64,000 bases of DNA from Perognathus longimembris pacificus (taxonomy: Eukaryota > Chordata > Mammalia > Rodentia > Heteromyidae). A program made the position numbers and the translations under genes. The DNA is taken from the NCBI RefSeq assembly GCF_023159225.1, contig NC_063176.1, positions 6,150,963 through 6,214,962 on the forward strand, given 5' to 3'. Below are positions 46,485 to 56,790 of the stretch, piece after piece (the first letter of the stretch is position 1; every line of letters starts with the position of its first letter). The notes below the pieces were generated by a model. The model had not been told where the DNA came from. It did no database searches and saw only the letters and a program-made list of their open reading frames with translations.

Positions 46485-46915
46485 TCGTAAGATGATGCTA
46501 AGTGAAATGAACTGCAAGATATGGAAGCAAGAGGCTTTTCATTGTTATTGTTGTGTTTCATGTACAGTGTGAAGTTTTTTTTCCTTTCTTTTTTTTTCCC
46601 ATCCTATTCTCTATCTCCTGTTGTCACTGTATTTGATATTGATATCTGGGTATTGTAGTATTCTATGTGTGTGTATGCACACACACACATATATATACAC
46701 AATATATAATATATACATATAAATATATTTATCTGAATAAGAAAAGGGCAACAACAAAATAATGAGACAACAGACAAAGGGTGGACCAATGCAACAGTGA
46801 TACTCATAATTCACTATGTTGGACATGAGCTGTACAACTTGGGGGGAGGATTGGGGAGAAAGAAAGTGGGAGAAAATGAGGGATGGGATAACAAGTTTGA
46901 TAAGAAATTACACAC
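46485..46915 (+). mobile_element. L1 3'UTR, sense, left part of an interrupted copy
   Basis: AAGATGATGCTAAGTGAAAT, GATATGGAAGCAAGAGGCTT, GGGCAACAACAAAATAATGA and ATGAGCTGTACAACTTGGGG match the 49384-49903 copy (reversed). It contains a TG/CA/TA microsatellite (about 46660-46730) at the same place as the (AT)n of that copy. A younger L1 interrupts it at 46916 and it resumes at 47466. Confidence 0.88.
46660..46732. repeat. TG / CA / TA microsatellite inside an L1 3'UTR
   Basis: ATGTGTGTGTATGCACACAC, then ACATATATATACACAATATA and more TA-rich words. It stands at the position homologous to the (AT)n at 49618-49660. Confidence 0.9.
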
Positions 46916-47451
46916 AAAGACACAAAGAAACATGGACTCTATGGTCTCCCTCATAGGGAATAATTTGCACAGCTTTAGGCAAGTCACAGCAGAGGATCAC
47001 AAGAGCCCAATAGCTATACCCTTATGAACACATAAGATGATGCTAAGTGAAATGAACTTCGTGTTATGGAAACGACTGTTATATCACTGTTGTAACTACT
47101 GTCAACGTGCTATGTGTAACTGTAGCTTCTATTATTGATGATGTTCTTGTATCCCCTTCCTGTGGTTGTACCTACACTATCTCTTTATCTTATCTGAGTA
47201 AATTGGAAACCATGTATACTGGTAAACAGTGGTATATAGGGTAAAAATAAAGACAAACAACTACAAAAGCAATACTTGCAAAACTGTTTGGTGTAAGTGA
47301 ACTGAACACCTCTGGGGTGGGGGAAGGGAAAGGGGGAGGAGGGGGGGTATGAGGGACAAGGTAACAAACAGTACAAGAAATGTATCCAATGCCTAACACA
47401 TGAAACTGTAACCTTTCTGTACATCAGTTTGATAATAAAAATTTGAAAAAA
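46916..47451 (+). mobile_element. Young 5'-truncated L1 nested in an older L1, sense
   Basis: It begins with the last ORF2 codons (CACAAAGAAACATGGACTCT, TCCCTCATAGGGAATAATTT, i.e. SLIGNN), then the 3'UTR, a G-rich tract (47318-47348), CAATGCCTAACACATGAAAC, TGTACATCAGTTTGATAATA and a short A-tail. TSDs are AAGAAATTACACAC (46902-46915) and AAGAAATTACTCAC (47452-47465), one mismatch in 14. Confidence 0.93.
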
Positions 47452-47465
47452 AAGAAATTACTCAC

Positions 47466-47530
47466 CACTTCTACATATGTAACTGTAATCCATCTGTACA
47501 TCACCTTGACAATAAAATTAAATTTAAAGC
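47466..47530 (+). mobile_element. Right part of the interrupted older L1
   Basis: CTACATATGTAACTGTAATC and TGTACATCACCTTGACAATA, then AAATTAAATTT: the 3' terminus belonging to 46485-46915. Confidence 0.88.
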
Positions 47531-47943
47531 AGAAATGTAGTTTTTACTCTTCTTTTCTACAAGACAGTAATTCAATACAATATATTAGGCCCCACACATA
47601 TATTTTTCTCATGGAAAAAATGTAGTATGGATCATATAGTAACTTGCAAGGTGTGATTTACCCCTAAGCTATCCAACTATTGCTACAAAATATTTCTGTC
47701 ACATAAAATTATATGTAACACAGTTCACACAGTAAGTTAGAGAATATGATTCACCCTTAGGATACTTCTCCATTCATACAAAGCAGTAGGAAAACCTCTG
47801 AGTAACACACAAGTATGGAAGAATGACTGAAGAATAATGTTTCTCTGTATTGTTCCTCTTTTCTTTATAGATTCCCCAACAGACAATGAAATTTTATCTT
47901 TTGGCTATTTCGAATGAATAATACACGTTTTAACCTTCTTATT
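47531..47943. other. Unassigned AT-rich stretch
   Basis: No recognised feature. Confidence 0.45.
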
Positions 47944-48224
47944 TTTAAATTTTATTTATTTGTTGTCAACGTGATTTACAGAGTGGTTACTCTCTCATAG
48001 GTAAGGCAGTGAATACATTTCTTACCAAACTTGTTAGTTCCTCTCTCATTATTCTCCCATCTTCCCCTCTCCCTATACCCTCCCATCCCCTGCCCCCGAG
48101 TTGTGGTTTATAGCGTATTTATTTAAAGCATATTGCCTTGTAAGTATTGCTGTTGCATTGGTTCAAATTTTACCCTTTCTCTCCATTTTGATGTTCTACT
48201 TCCCGTCCCTAGTTCTGATACACA
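47944..48224 (-). mobile_element. L1 3'UTR fragment, antisense
   Basis: TTATTTGTTGTCAACGTGAT, GGTAAGGCAGTGAATACATT, ATTGCCTTGTAAGTATTGCT and TGATGTTCTACTTCCCGTCC parallel the 49384-49903 and 4403-4841 copies. It is cut by a B1-like piece at about 48225. Confidence 0.85.
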
Positions 48225-48318
48225 ACAGGTCTTGCTATTTGGCCCAGGCTGACCTCAAATTCATGATTCTCCTCGTTCACGACTTGAGTGCTATGTTCAC
48301 AGTCCTGCACAATCTCAC
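48225..48318 (-). repeat. B1-like SINE, antisense
   Basis: GGTCTTGCTATTTGGCCCAG, GCTGACCTCAAATTCATGAT is the reversed central part of a B1/Alu-type 7SL SINE. It is closer to classic rodent B1 than the other heads in the window. Confidence 0.7.
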
Positions 48319-49383
48319 CTAACTCCTACAGCTTTTTCTGTGTCTTCTTCCAATTTCTCCAAGTCCAGTCTTTCCTTCCTGTGGCCAGTCCCTCCACATA
48401 TATAAGTTCTGCTGGAAATGTTTCTTTTATCCTGCTTCTCTTGGATTGATTTGGTCACTAATGAACCTTTGTTTTCTAATTTATTTAAAAATCCTGTGCT
48501 TCTGGAAGCTATTGAATCAATTACAAACAGGTTATTTTGTGCTTTTAAATTTAAAATTAGAGAAGAATTGTACCTTTAGGTGATTCTTTAATTAAAGGAA
48601 ATATATTAGTTTAGGACAAATTAATCTTTTTTTAAACATAAGTGTGTTTTTTTGTGTTTACTTGTAGTATATGTGTATATTTCTTTAAAGTTTAGAATTA
48701 GTCATCTTGAGGCAGTGTTATTCTCAAAAGAAAATCTCTCCTTTCAAATGAAAAAGAAAACTATTGATAAAGTTTTAAAATAGGGAGGAAGAGGAAATGA
48801 ACATTGATAGAGTCCATATAAATTCATTTACATTATATTTTCAACTTCATTAAGAGTAACTTTTCATGACATTAAGATTTTTCAAAGAATTGTACTTTTC
48901 AATAAAATTTTCTCATTAAAATATAAACCATACAGCTGAGAAATTTTAATGTAAACATGATAGAATGAGGGTACTTACTAATTAGTTCCCTAAGAAATTT
49001 TCAAGTAAGCTTGTGTAAATACCATTAATAATACTACTCTTCTTAATATTTTTTATGAACATTGTTCTATTGCCTTTCACTATCAATACAATGTTGAACA
49101 TATTCAAGTTTTGTCTCATTTAACTTTTATAACTGTAAGGTGTTTGTTATTCTAATTATTTTGCAGCTGAGAAAACTAAGAACTGATTAGATTAAATAAT
49201 GAATAAAAATTATCCCTTCATGTCTTCAAATTCTTTATTAATAAAATTCAATAATCCAGTAGAATGTGGCATAATAGTAAGGATTGCTCATTTTTAACTT
49301 AATATTCTAAACTTTGAATGTATTAGAAACATGTAAATTAATAGTGAGGGAACTAAAAAGAATCTAAAATTACATTTGTTTTT
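48319..49383. other. Unassigned AT-rich stretch
   Basis: No recognised gene or repeat. Confidence 0.45.
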
Positions 49384-49614
49384 TAGGTTTAATATTATTG
49401 TCAAAGTGATATACAGAGGGGTTACAATTATGTATGTAAGGTAGTGAATTACCTACTTTCTCATTTTTCTCCCACTTTCCTTTCCCCCAATCCCTGCCCT
49501 CAAGTTGTACAGTTAATTTCCAACATACTGTCTTATGAGTATCATTGTAGCATTGGTTCTCCCTTTGTCCTCTGTCTCACTATTTTGATGTTCCCCTTCC
49601 CTTCCATAATTCAG

Positions 49615-49663
<49 letters not shown>

Positions 49664-49903
49664 ACCCAGGGTTCCAAAATCAAATACAGTGACAGCAGAG
49701 GATAAACCATAGGAAAGACAAACAAAAGACAAAAGAAACAATTTCACCTAGTACATTAAAAGTAACAACAGCAATGAAAAAGCTCTTGCTTCCATATCTT
49801 GGAGTTCATTTCAATTACCATCATTTTATATGATAATATGTACATAGCTATTGAGATATTGTGACCCTCTGCTAAAGGATTATCTCAGAGGTACACTAAT
49901 TAT
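49384..49903 (-). mobile_element. L1 3'UTR fragment, antisense
   Basis: ATATTATTGTCAAAGTGATA, TTGTACAGTTAATTTCCAAC, CAGAGGATAAACCATAGGAA and CTTCCATATCTTGGAGTTCA, extending to the ORF2/3'UTR boundary region (GAGGTACACTAATTATTA). Contains a (TA)n microsatellite. Confidence 0.9.
49618..49660. repeat. (TA)n microsatellite inside an L1 3'UTR
   Basis: An uninterrupted TA run of about 42 bases. The 4403-4841 copy has only a short ATATATAC at the same position. Confidence 0.96.
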
Positions 49904-50571
49904 TACTATTTCTTTATATAAGTTATTTTAATATACTTCTATACCTTAGTTATACATTCCTAGCTACATTTACCACAATAACAATAATGGGCATTATTAA
50001 ATGAATGCCATACAGTAGATACTGTCAAGTGTTTTATGTTCTCTAGTCTAAACTCCTATTTAACAGCTCAGAAAATCAAGATAATTTCTACACATTTGGA
50101 AAATGCTGAGGTTCAAAATTTGACTAACTTGTCCATGGTGGCAAAGTTAATTGAGCTAACATTAAACCCTTTAAATAAATTTTTATTGTCATAATGATAA
50201 ATCATGTAATATATATATTTAAAATACCACTATATATATACTTAAAAGATGAATGATTTTCATAAATTATTCGTTATCATTATAAATTATTAGTTAGAAA
50301 TGAGGAAAACCTGAGTAAAGAGACATCCATAGATTCAAAATGAGAATAAAGTTGGGAAAGAGATGAAAAGTTCTTAGAGCTCTTGTTAACATTTAGAAAA
50401 ATTTGAAAACTGTTTCTTTGTGGATTTGTAATTTCTAAGCTACAAGAACAAAGTCTCACAGGGATGGTGAGAAAACTACTTGCTAATGTCAGCAATGTAC
50501 ACTGAGGATCTTTTGGTCCCTGACACTACTGATGACAATTTGGAATCTTTCACATTTGTTTTTGCACAGGC
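49904..50571. other. Unassigned AT-rich stretch
   Basis: No recognised feature. A short TA-rich patch lies near 50208-50240. Confidence 0.45.
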
Positions 50572-50680
50572 AAAAAAACAAACAGTATAAGAAATGTATC
50601 CAATGCCCAACGTATGATACTGTAACCTCTCTGTACATCAGTTTGACAATAAAAATTTGAGAAAAAAAAAAAAAAAAAAA
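50572..50680 (+). mobile_element. Very short young L1 3' end, sense
   Basis: ACAGTATAAGAAATGTATCC, AATGCCCAACGTATGATACT, GTAACCTCTCTGTACATCAG and TTTGACAATAAAAATTTGAG with an 18-base A-tail. Only about 90 bases of L1 plus tail. It belongs to the younger family of 8552-9330. Confidence 0.92.
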
Positions 50681-51601
50681 GAAGAGAGGCATCACAAGGA
50701 AATACTATCTAACACAGACAGGCATTTGCCTTAATAAGCAATCTATATTTGTAATTTTCTCCAGCAATCTAAGTAAGTAAGAAGACCTCGAAGGGGGAAA
50801 AAAAATAAAATCCAGTTAGTGTGAACTAATTCAGCCAAAAAGATTCAGAGTAGGAGACCTCACATACTGTTTCTAAGAATTGAAGGAAGAAATTGAAAGC
50901 AAATACTTTCTAGCTGATGGCAAAGTGAGCTTTCCAAATCAGTGAGCTTAAGTCCTGCTTCACCATTTTGCCGGGAGAAGAATTTATTTCTGGATTTATA
51001 CTGGCTTTTGAAATTAAAGCATTCCTAAGCAAAAACATACAAAGAATATAGGATTAAGTATGAGGGACATGTGACATTATTCTGTACAATTGAGTTGGTA
51101 GTAAAATATGTTCACACACAAAAACATCGCCTCAATTTATGCAATTTAATAACTAATAAAGACATTACTCCAATGTAGATGAGTTCCCTAATGCTTTAAT
51201 ATCCTAAAATTAAAAATGATGACATCATGTTTACATTTATATATATTAACCTGAACATGCAAAAACGGCATTATTACTTTTAAAGGACAAATTACAAGAT
51301 AGACACACCTAAGTATGATTTTCTGGTAAGTAGCATTTTTGCAATATGTGTGTCTCCAATAATGCCTGGACTATTCCCACATTAAAATATTTTGAACTGT
51401 TTACCTGAAATTAAAGTTTAACTATTATCTTGCATTATATCAGACAGCCCATGATACAACATTAACATGTGTAACACTTTTCAGCATATGCATGCATATG
51501 TACATACATATACAAACATACAAATACACATAAGGAAGAAAGAAATTCAATTTTTAAGAGAAAAAATATCTCTTCCTATGCTCGTTTGTATGACCTGTAA
51601 C
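50681..51601. other. Unassigned AT-rich stretch
   Basis: No recognised feature, apart from short CATA-type words near 51485-51530. Confidence 0.45.
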
Positions 51602-51616
51602 AGATGCTTTACTTTC

Positions 51617-51863
51617 TTTCATTTTTCTTTCTTTCTTTTCTTGTTGGTCATGGGGCTTGAACTCAGGGCTTGGGCGCTGTCCCAGAGCTTTTATGTTCAA
51701 GGTTAGAACTCTAATACTTTACACACTTCTGGCTTTTTGAGTGGTTAATTTGAGATAAGAGTGTCATACCCTTTCCTGGCCCAGCTGGCTTCAAAACGGC
51801 ATCCTCAGATCTCAGCCTCCCAAGTAGCTAGGATTATAAACGTGAGCCAACGGACCCCAACCT
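51617..51863 (-). repeat. SINE, B1-like head with Geo-type tail, antisense, with TSD
   Basis: TCATGGGGCTTGAACTCAGG, GCTTGGGCGCTGTCCCAGAG (reversed Geo), then CCTGGCCCAGCTGGCTTCAA, CTCAGCCTCCCAAGTAGCTA and ATAAACGTGAGCC (reversed head). TSD AGATGCTTTACTTTC (51602-51616) and AGACGCTTTATTTTC (51864-51878), two transitions in 15 bases. Confidence 0.92.
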
Positions 51864-51878
51864 AGACGCTTTATTTTC

Positions 51879-53825
51879 AATATCAGTAACTAAAATTAGA
51901 ACCGATTATCAGGTATCCAATTTGGCCACTAATCAGGAATATTTCCTACAGTTAGTTTGAATACACATCCCCTTGAAAAATTACTGGCTCTGCAGAATGA
52001 TCTGTCATTATTCTCCCACTGAATCTCACTGCCACATGAAACTTACAGTGCTTATAATGCCTTTATATATGGTAGGAGCACTGGCTAGTATGGAAAGATT
52101 TGATCATGCATTATTGATTAGAATTGTTTTCAAAGTTATCTTTGAAAAAAAATGCACATGGCCAGAGCAAAACTGAGGAAACAAGGCAAATATGTCTATT
52201 GGTGATGAAGATAACACATTCTTTTGTGGATGGAGACACGTTGTGGAGCTTCGTTGTGATAAATTGTCCTGGTGGAATAAGAAATTGTAGAGCACAGGTG
52301 AAGTCCAGCAACAAGTGTTTGGAACCATTCAAGTTCTTAGTGATCACTATTATCTTGTGCAAGCTGGTCATGACTTCTGGTCACATTATTTCCAACATTA
52401 AAGAGTACTGGAAGATTATTAGTCTTGAGCAGCAGCCAGTATGTAAGGCCCATGTGTAAACTTTCCCTATTTTTCTGTTGCTTCCTTTGTTCTATCTGTA
52501 GCAAATGAAACAAAGCAACAAACTCTATTCAACTGTAGACACATTTATTAGTAAGAGCACCAGAACAACCTGCTTTGTAATTTCAACACAGCCTCAACTG
52601 TGCGTGCCTTTAAGAGTTCTGAGTGTCTAGGAAGGAAGTCTCACTGCAGAGATGTATCAGCACCCTCTGGGTTCCAGACATCTAAACTCAGAATGAGATC
52701 CGGGGAACAAATTCTTGGATTGCATCTGTACATAGGTCCTTACTGAATCACAATTTAAGAGGATCACTCCATCAAGTACGGGCTACAGCTTTTCCAGTGA
52801 ACAAAATATTAACCACTCTATTGAATTCCTCCATTCTGAATGCCAATCATTAAAACTACCAAAATGCTTTCATTATTTTAATGTAATGATATCTACAATA
52901 ATTCCTAATAATTCATTAGGTTGATAATAATTTTGAATCATCAGAATACTCATATGTAATTATGCTCATGCTTGGTTAGAAATAAAGAACGGACACCCAT
53001 GTGTACCACCTGGACTGTAAGTATCAGGTATTTTCAGTTTTAAGAAAGGATAGAAAATGTGCAGATGGACTTATTGGACACACATATCCACATATTTTTA
53101 AACAAAGTGCAATTACTCTCATGCACATGCATTTAATCCCGAGTAGGCTGATTGCAAACTAATAAGAGGTGACGTGGAAATGTGCAAAACCATAAGGACC
53201 AAGAAGCATCACATGAAATAAAACATTCTCTGTCTCTTTTAGGGTCATATTTGCCATTCTCTGCTCTTATTGGTGATGAGAAGGAAACGTTGCTGTTCAA
53301 AGAAGCAGCCTCGTGATTCTTAGTAGCAGCACCCTTCCTAGCTGGAGCAGCCCAGCACAGGAAGCCCCTTCCTGGGCTGGTGTGGGGAGGATAAATTAGA
53401 ACTGCTGGGAGAATTGATGCAGGCTCTAGACAATATTTACATACACAAGGTTCCTGAATATGACCTACAAACACAAGAAACACATTCAATTAACCAGAAG
53501 AAAGAACGTCCCTGTCAATTTCATTTCTATTCCTGATATGGATTTCTTTTACAATCCATAAGCAGGACACGATGTCTTTAAAAATTCTGATTAAATACAT
53601 CTACCGACTCACCAGTAATTTACTAGATATTGGTAGACTTAAAATAGAAATGTTACTTTAAATTATTATAATATTCTCCACCTGGAAAATAGGAATACAC
53701 TTTCAAGCACCATTTGCTTAGAAGGTTTTGCAGAAAGCTATAAATATCACATCAGAAGTTTTCATCATAATGGTTTCACTCTTTCTAGCCATGCATTTAT
53801 CTCCTGTTATCTCCTGATTCCTGAT
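51879..53825. other. Unassigned stretch of 1.9 kb
   Basis: Two open frames (52124-52459 plus, 111 codons; 53133-53489 minus, 118 codons) lack recognised domains. The 53250-53460 patch is GC-richer with balanced composition. Nothing can be assigned. Confidence 0.4.
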
Positions 53826-54120
53826 TCTTTCTCTCTCTCTCTCTCAATATATAGACTCTCAAAATATAGATATCTAGATATCTCTCTCTAGATATCTATA
53901 TATGTATATATGTGCATATATACACATATGTATGTATGCATATGTGTACGTATATACACATATGTATACATATATAGATATCTAGAGAGAGATAGATGTA
54001 TATATACATATATGTATAGTTGCTAATATATGCTAGCATATATTATATCTTGTTGCTTATACAGAGATATAGATAGATGCATAGACAGATATATAAATAT
54101 AAGCAACAATTTTAAGTAGA
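53826..54120. repeat. TA/CA/TC-rich repeat with long palindrome
   Basis: (TC)n, then TAGATATC words, then alternating TA/CATA and TAGA repeats. At its heart 53879-53908 and 53965-53994 are perfect 30-bp inverted arms (core ATCTCTCTCTAGATATCTAT) around a 56-nt spacer that is itself largely self-complementary. Confidence 0.95.
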
Positions 54121-54317
54121 AATTCACAAATGAATCAAGCATAAGAATCTTCTATAGAATAGCTTTTAGATGTGCTTTATGTCCCTGGTGAGAGACATAT
54201 TCTTAATTTTTTTAGCTTGTAAACATATATCAGATTTCTTAACTGTTTTATATTAGCTTACATTATATTGTTTGAGCCACGGTACATATTTTCATATTTC
54301 TATAAAATAGATGAAGA
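54121..54317. other. Unassigned short stretch
   Basis: No recognised feature. Confidence 0.45.
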
Positions 54318-54945
54318 AACAAACCTACAGTTACAGCCAATTGATTTTTATAAGGGTGTCAAAAATGGACATTGGAGAAAAGACAGTCACTTCAACAAAT
54401 AGAGCTGGGAAAATTGAATATCTGCATGTAGAAGACTGAAACTAGACACCGTCACTGGCCCTGTGCGTTTGTCAATGCAGAGTTAATCAAACACCTTAAT
54501 AAAACCTTCAACTTTGAAACTAATATCGAGATGATATATGAATATGCAGGCATAGGCAATATCTCTAATACTCCAGCAAAGAAAAGCAAGTGTTGACAAA
54601 TGGGATTGCACCAAGCTAAAACATTTCTGCACAATAAAGGAAATAGTTACTAAAAGATACCTTAAAAATGGAAGAAAATCTTTACAAACTATATCAAGAA
54701 TATATAGAGGGCTAAAAAACCAACAGAATACACAATGAATCAGAAATGAAACAGAATACTCAAATGAATCAACACTGGAATTAATAAATGGGGAAATTAA
54801 CTGAACAGACAAATTTCAAAATATGAAGTACAAAATACTGACAAATACATAAAGAAATGTTTAGCATCCCAGCCTTATAATAGATATATAAGTCAAGAAA
54901 ATATGTCTATATTAGCTAACTGAGCCAGAATGTCTATCTTCCAGA
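54318..54945 (+). mobile_element. L1 ORF2 fragment, sense
   Basis: ACAGTTACAGCCAATTGATT, CATTGGAGAAAAGACAGTCA, ATAGAGCTGGGAAAATTGAA, AGAAGACTGAAACTAGACAC, ACAAATGGGATTGCACCAAG, TTCTGCACAATAAAGGAAAT and CAGAATGTCTATCTTCCAGA follow human/rodent L1 ORF2 order between the RT and C-terminal regions. Numerous stops and indels. It may resume weakly after the microsatellite and SINE that follow (TGGTGGTGAACATGCAAAGA). Confidence 0.9.
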
Positions 54946-54949
54946 ACAT

Positions 54950-55005
54950 TCTCTCTCTGTCTCTCTCTCTGTCTCTCTCTTTCACACACACACACACACA
55001 CACAC
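54950..55005. repeat. (TC)n(AC)n compound microsatellite
   Basis: TC/GTCTC units (54950-54982) followed by AC (54983-55005). Confidence 0.95.
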
Positions 55006-55038
55006 CTCACTTGCACTTTTATCAAATGGTGGTGAACA

Positions 55039-55242
55039 GGGCTGGGGATATAGCCTAGTGGCAAGAGTGCCTGCCTCGGATACACGAGGCCCTAGGTTCC
55101 ATTCCCCAGCACCACATATACAGAAAACGGCCAGAAGCGGCGCTGTGGCTCAAGTGGCAGAGTGCTAGCCTTGAGCGGGAAGAAGCCAGGGACAGTGCTC
55201 AGGCCCTGAGTCCAAGGCCCACGACTGGCCCCCCCCCAAAAA
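55039..55242 (+). repeat. IDL-Geo SINE, sense, young
   Basis: A full dimer: GGGCTGGGGATATAGCCTAG, GCCTGCCTCGGATACACGAG, B-box GGTTCCATTCC, then GGCCAGAAGCGGCGCTGTGG, GCCTTGAGCGGGAAGAAGCC and CTGAGTCCAAGGCCCACGAC, with a C-run before the A-tail. TSD AAATGGTGGTGAACA at 55024-55038 and 55243-55257, perfect 15 bp. Nearly identical to 20675-20878 and 60315-60505. Confidence 0.97.
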
Positions 55243-55257
55243 AAATGGTGGTGAACA

Positions 55258-56626
55258 TGCAAAGAGAACATGTAAAAAGAACCTAATACTTCTAACACAT
55301 CACAGTTTTTGTTTGTTAATCTAGATGTTTATATAAAACTGACTACACTATTATAATAATAGGTGACAAAAAACGTTCCTGAAATGGAACCTTATCAAAG
55401 GCTAGGAGTTGAACATTTCAACTCATTTCAAAGTAAGTGTGTTGTGTCCTATTCATGGAGTAGTGTCATCGTGAGTTATGACTTCTATGATATCATGGAG
55501 ATTTAATATACGCACTTCATCAGTATAAATCACTGGCCTTAAATTGTTCCCAACTATATAATGTTGATCAACAGAAATGGGATTTCCTCGCAGATGTAGG
55601 ATTTTTCTCTGTACTAGTTCAACTTTGCGAACACATCATAAAGTATATGAATGAAGTGTAATCAGGATTTAGAGTCTTGTTTTATTCCCCTAAGAGGAAA
55701 TGCAATTATAAATTCCAGTAGCTGACTGCACAGGAGTATTTCACGGAAGTATTGACAAAAATATTAATACCAATGACATGTTTGATGTTATTTCATTTGA
55801 GCCTAACTTGATCTGTTAGGGAAAATTGATAATAGTGTCAAAAAAATAGAGACTTAAAGACAATTCACCAATGTATCTTCAAATAGGGAACACCTCATGT
55901 AAGCAAGCATTTCTAATCAATCTACTATCTTTCAAGGAAAGAGTTTAACTTTCCATCAGATTGAAGAAATGATGTTGATAGTTTGTCATTTACATTTAGC
56001 TATGATTTTTTAAATGATCTTCTTTAGGATCTATTTAAACATATGAAGTACTAAAGTCAGCCAACATATTACTAGGCATTGCTCAAATTTAAAAAAAAGA
56101 AAAAGAAAATATAATTTAAATATATCATTGAAGAAACTATAACAGATAACCAAAAAGAGCTTCTAGGGTTTTGCTTTTATAGTATTCAGAGATATGACTA
56201 TGAGAAAAACTTCTGGAAAAAATAATGTTTAATCTTGTCAGAAAGGATTCATTATTTTTTTTTTACTACCATTGGCTATTATTGGTTCAGAATATTAAAC
56301 ACTTGCATTGTAGCTAGGGTTAACTAAGAATTTGCAGTAGATGACAAGAGACTCTCAGAACAGAGCATGTCACCTTGTAGACAGGGGAACATAAGAGAAC
56401 ATTTAAAAGTAAGTACTCTCTAGAACTGCAGTAATTGAAGTAAGAGAACATTAAATTTTACAGTCTCACTAACAAGCTGTAGACATTCAATTGCCTTACA
56501 ATCTCCTGTGGACTGTTGAAGAATGTGTCAGTTTGTGACTTGAGACAATAACTTACATGCATCTTTGTGTACTGAGAAAATTTACTCAAACATAGCAAAT
56601 TGTGTAAGTAGAGGAAAAGATACTTA
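55258..56626. other. Unassigned AT-rich stretch
   Basis: The first 50 bases may continue the L1 ORF2 fragment. Otherwise no recognised feature. Confidence 0.45.
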
Positions 56627-56790
56627 GCTGGCTGGCAGTAGCTCACATTTATAATCCTATCTACTCATCATACTTAGTTCTCATCATCTCAGAACGATTT
56701 GAGAAACCCGACCTTTCAATTAATTAGCAAAAATCTGGAAAACATGTTGAACAGTGCAAGGTCTTGAGTTCAAGTTTTTCCACTAACACA
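56627..56790 (+). repeat. SINE, B1-like head, sense, diverged
   Basis: GGCTGGCAGTAGCTCACATT, TATAATCCTATCTACTCATC (head), then AGTGCAAGGTCTTGAGTTCA (end of a Geo-like tail). The middle is deleted or scrambled. Confidence 0.65.

Noticed and set aside
4511..49725. Similar minus-strand peptides containing VYPLLSLYLIL at 4511-4822 and 49513-49725, which looked like a gene family
   Set aside because: Both lie in the same part of L1 3'UTR copies. The similarity comes from the repeat, and the 3'UTR is non-coding.
52124..53489. Frames of 111 and 118 codons as possible processed pseudogenes
   Set aside because: No poly-A tail, TSD or family resemblance was found near them.
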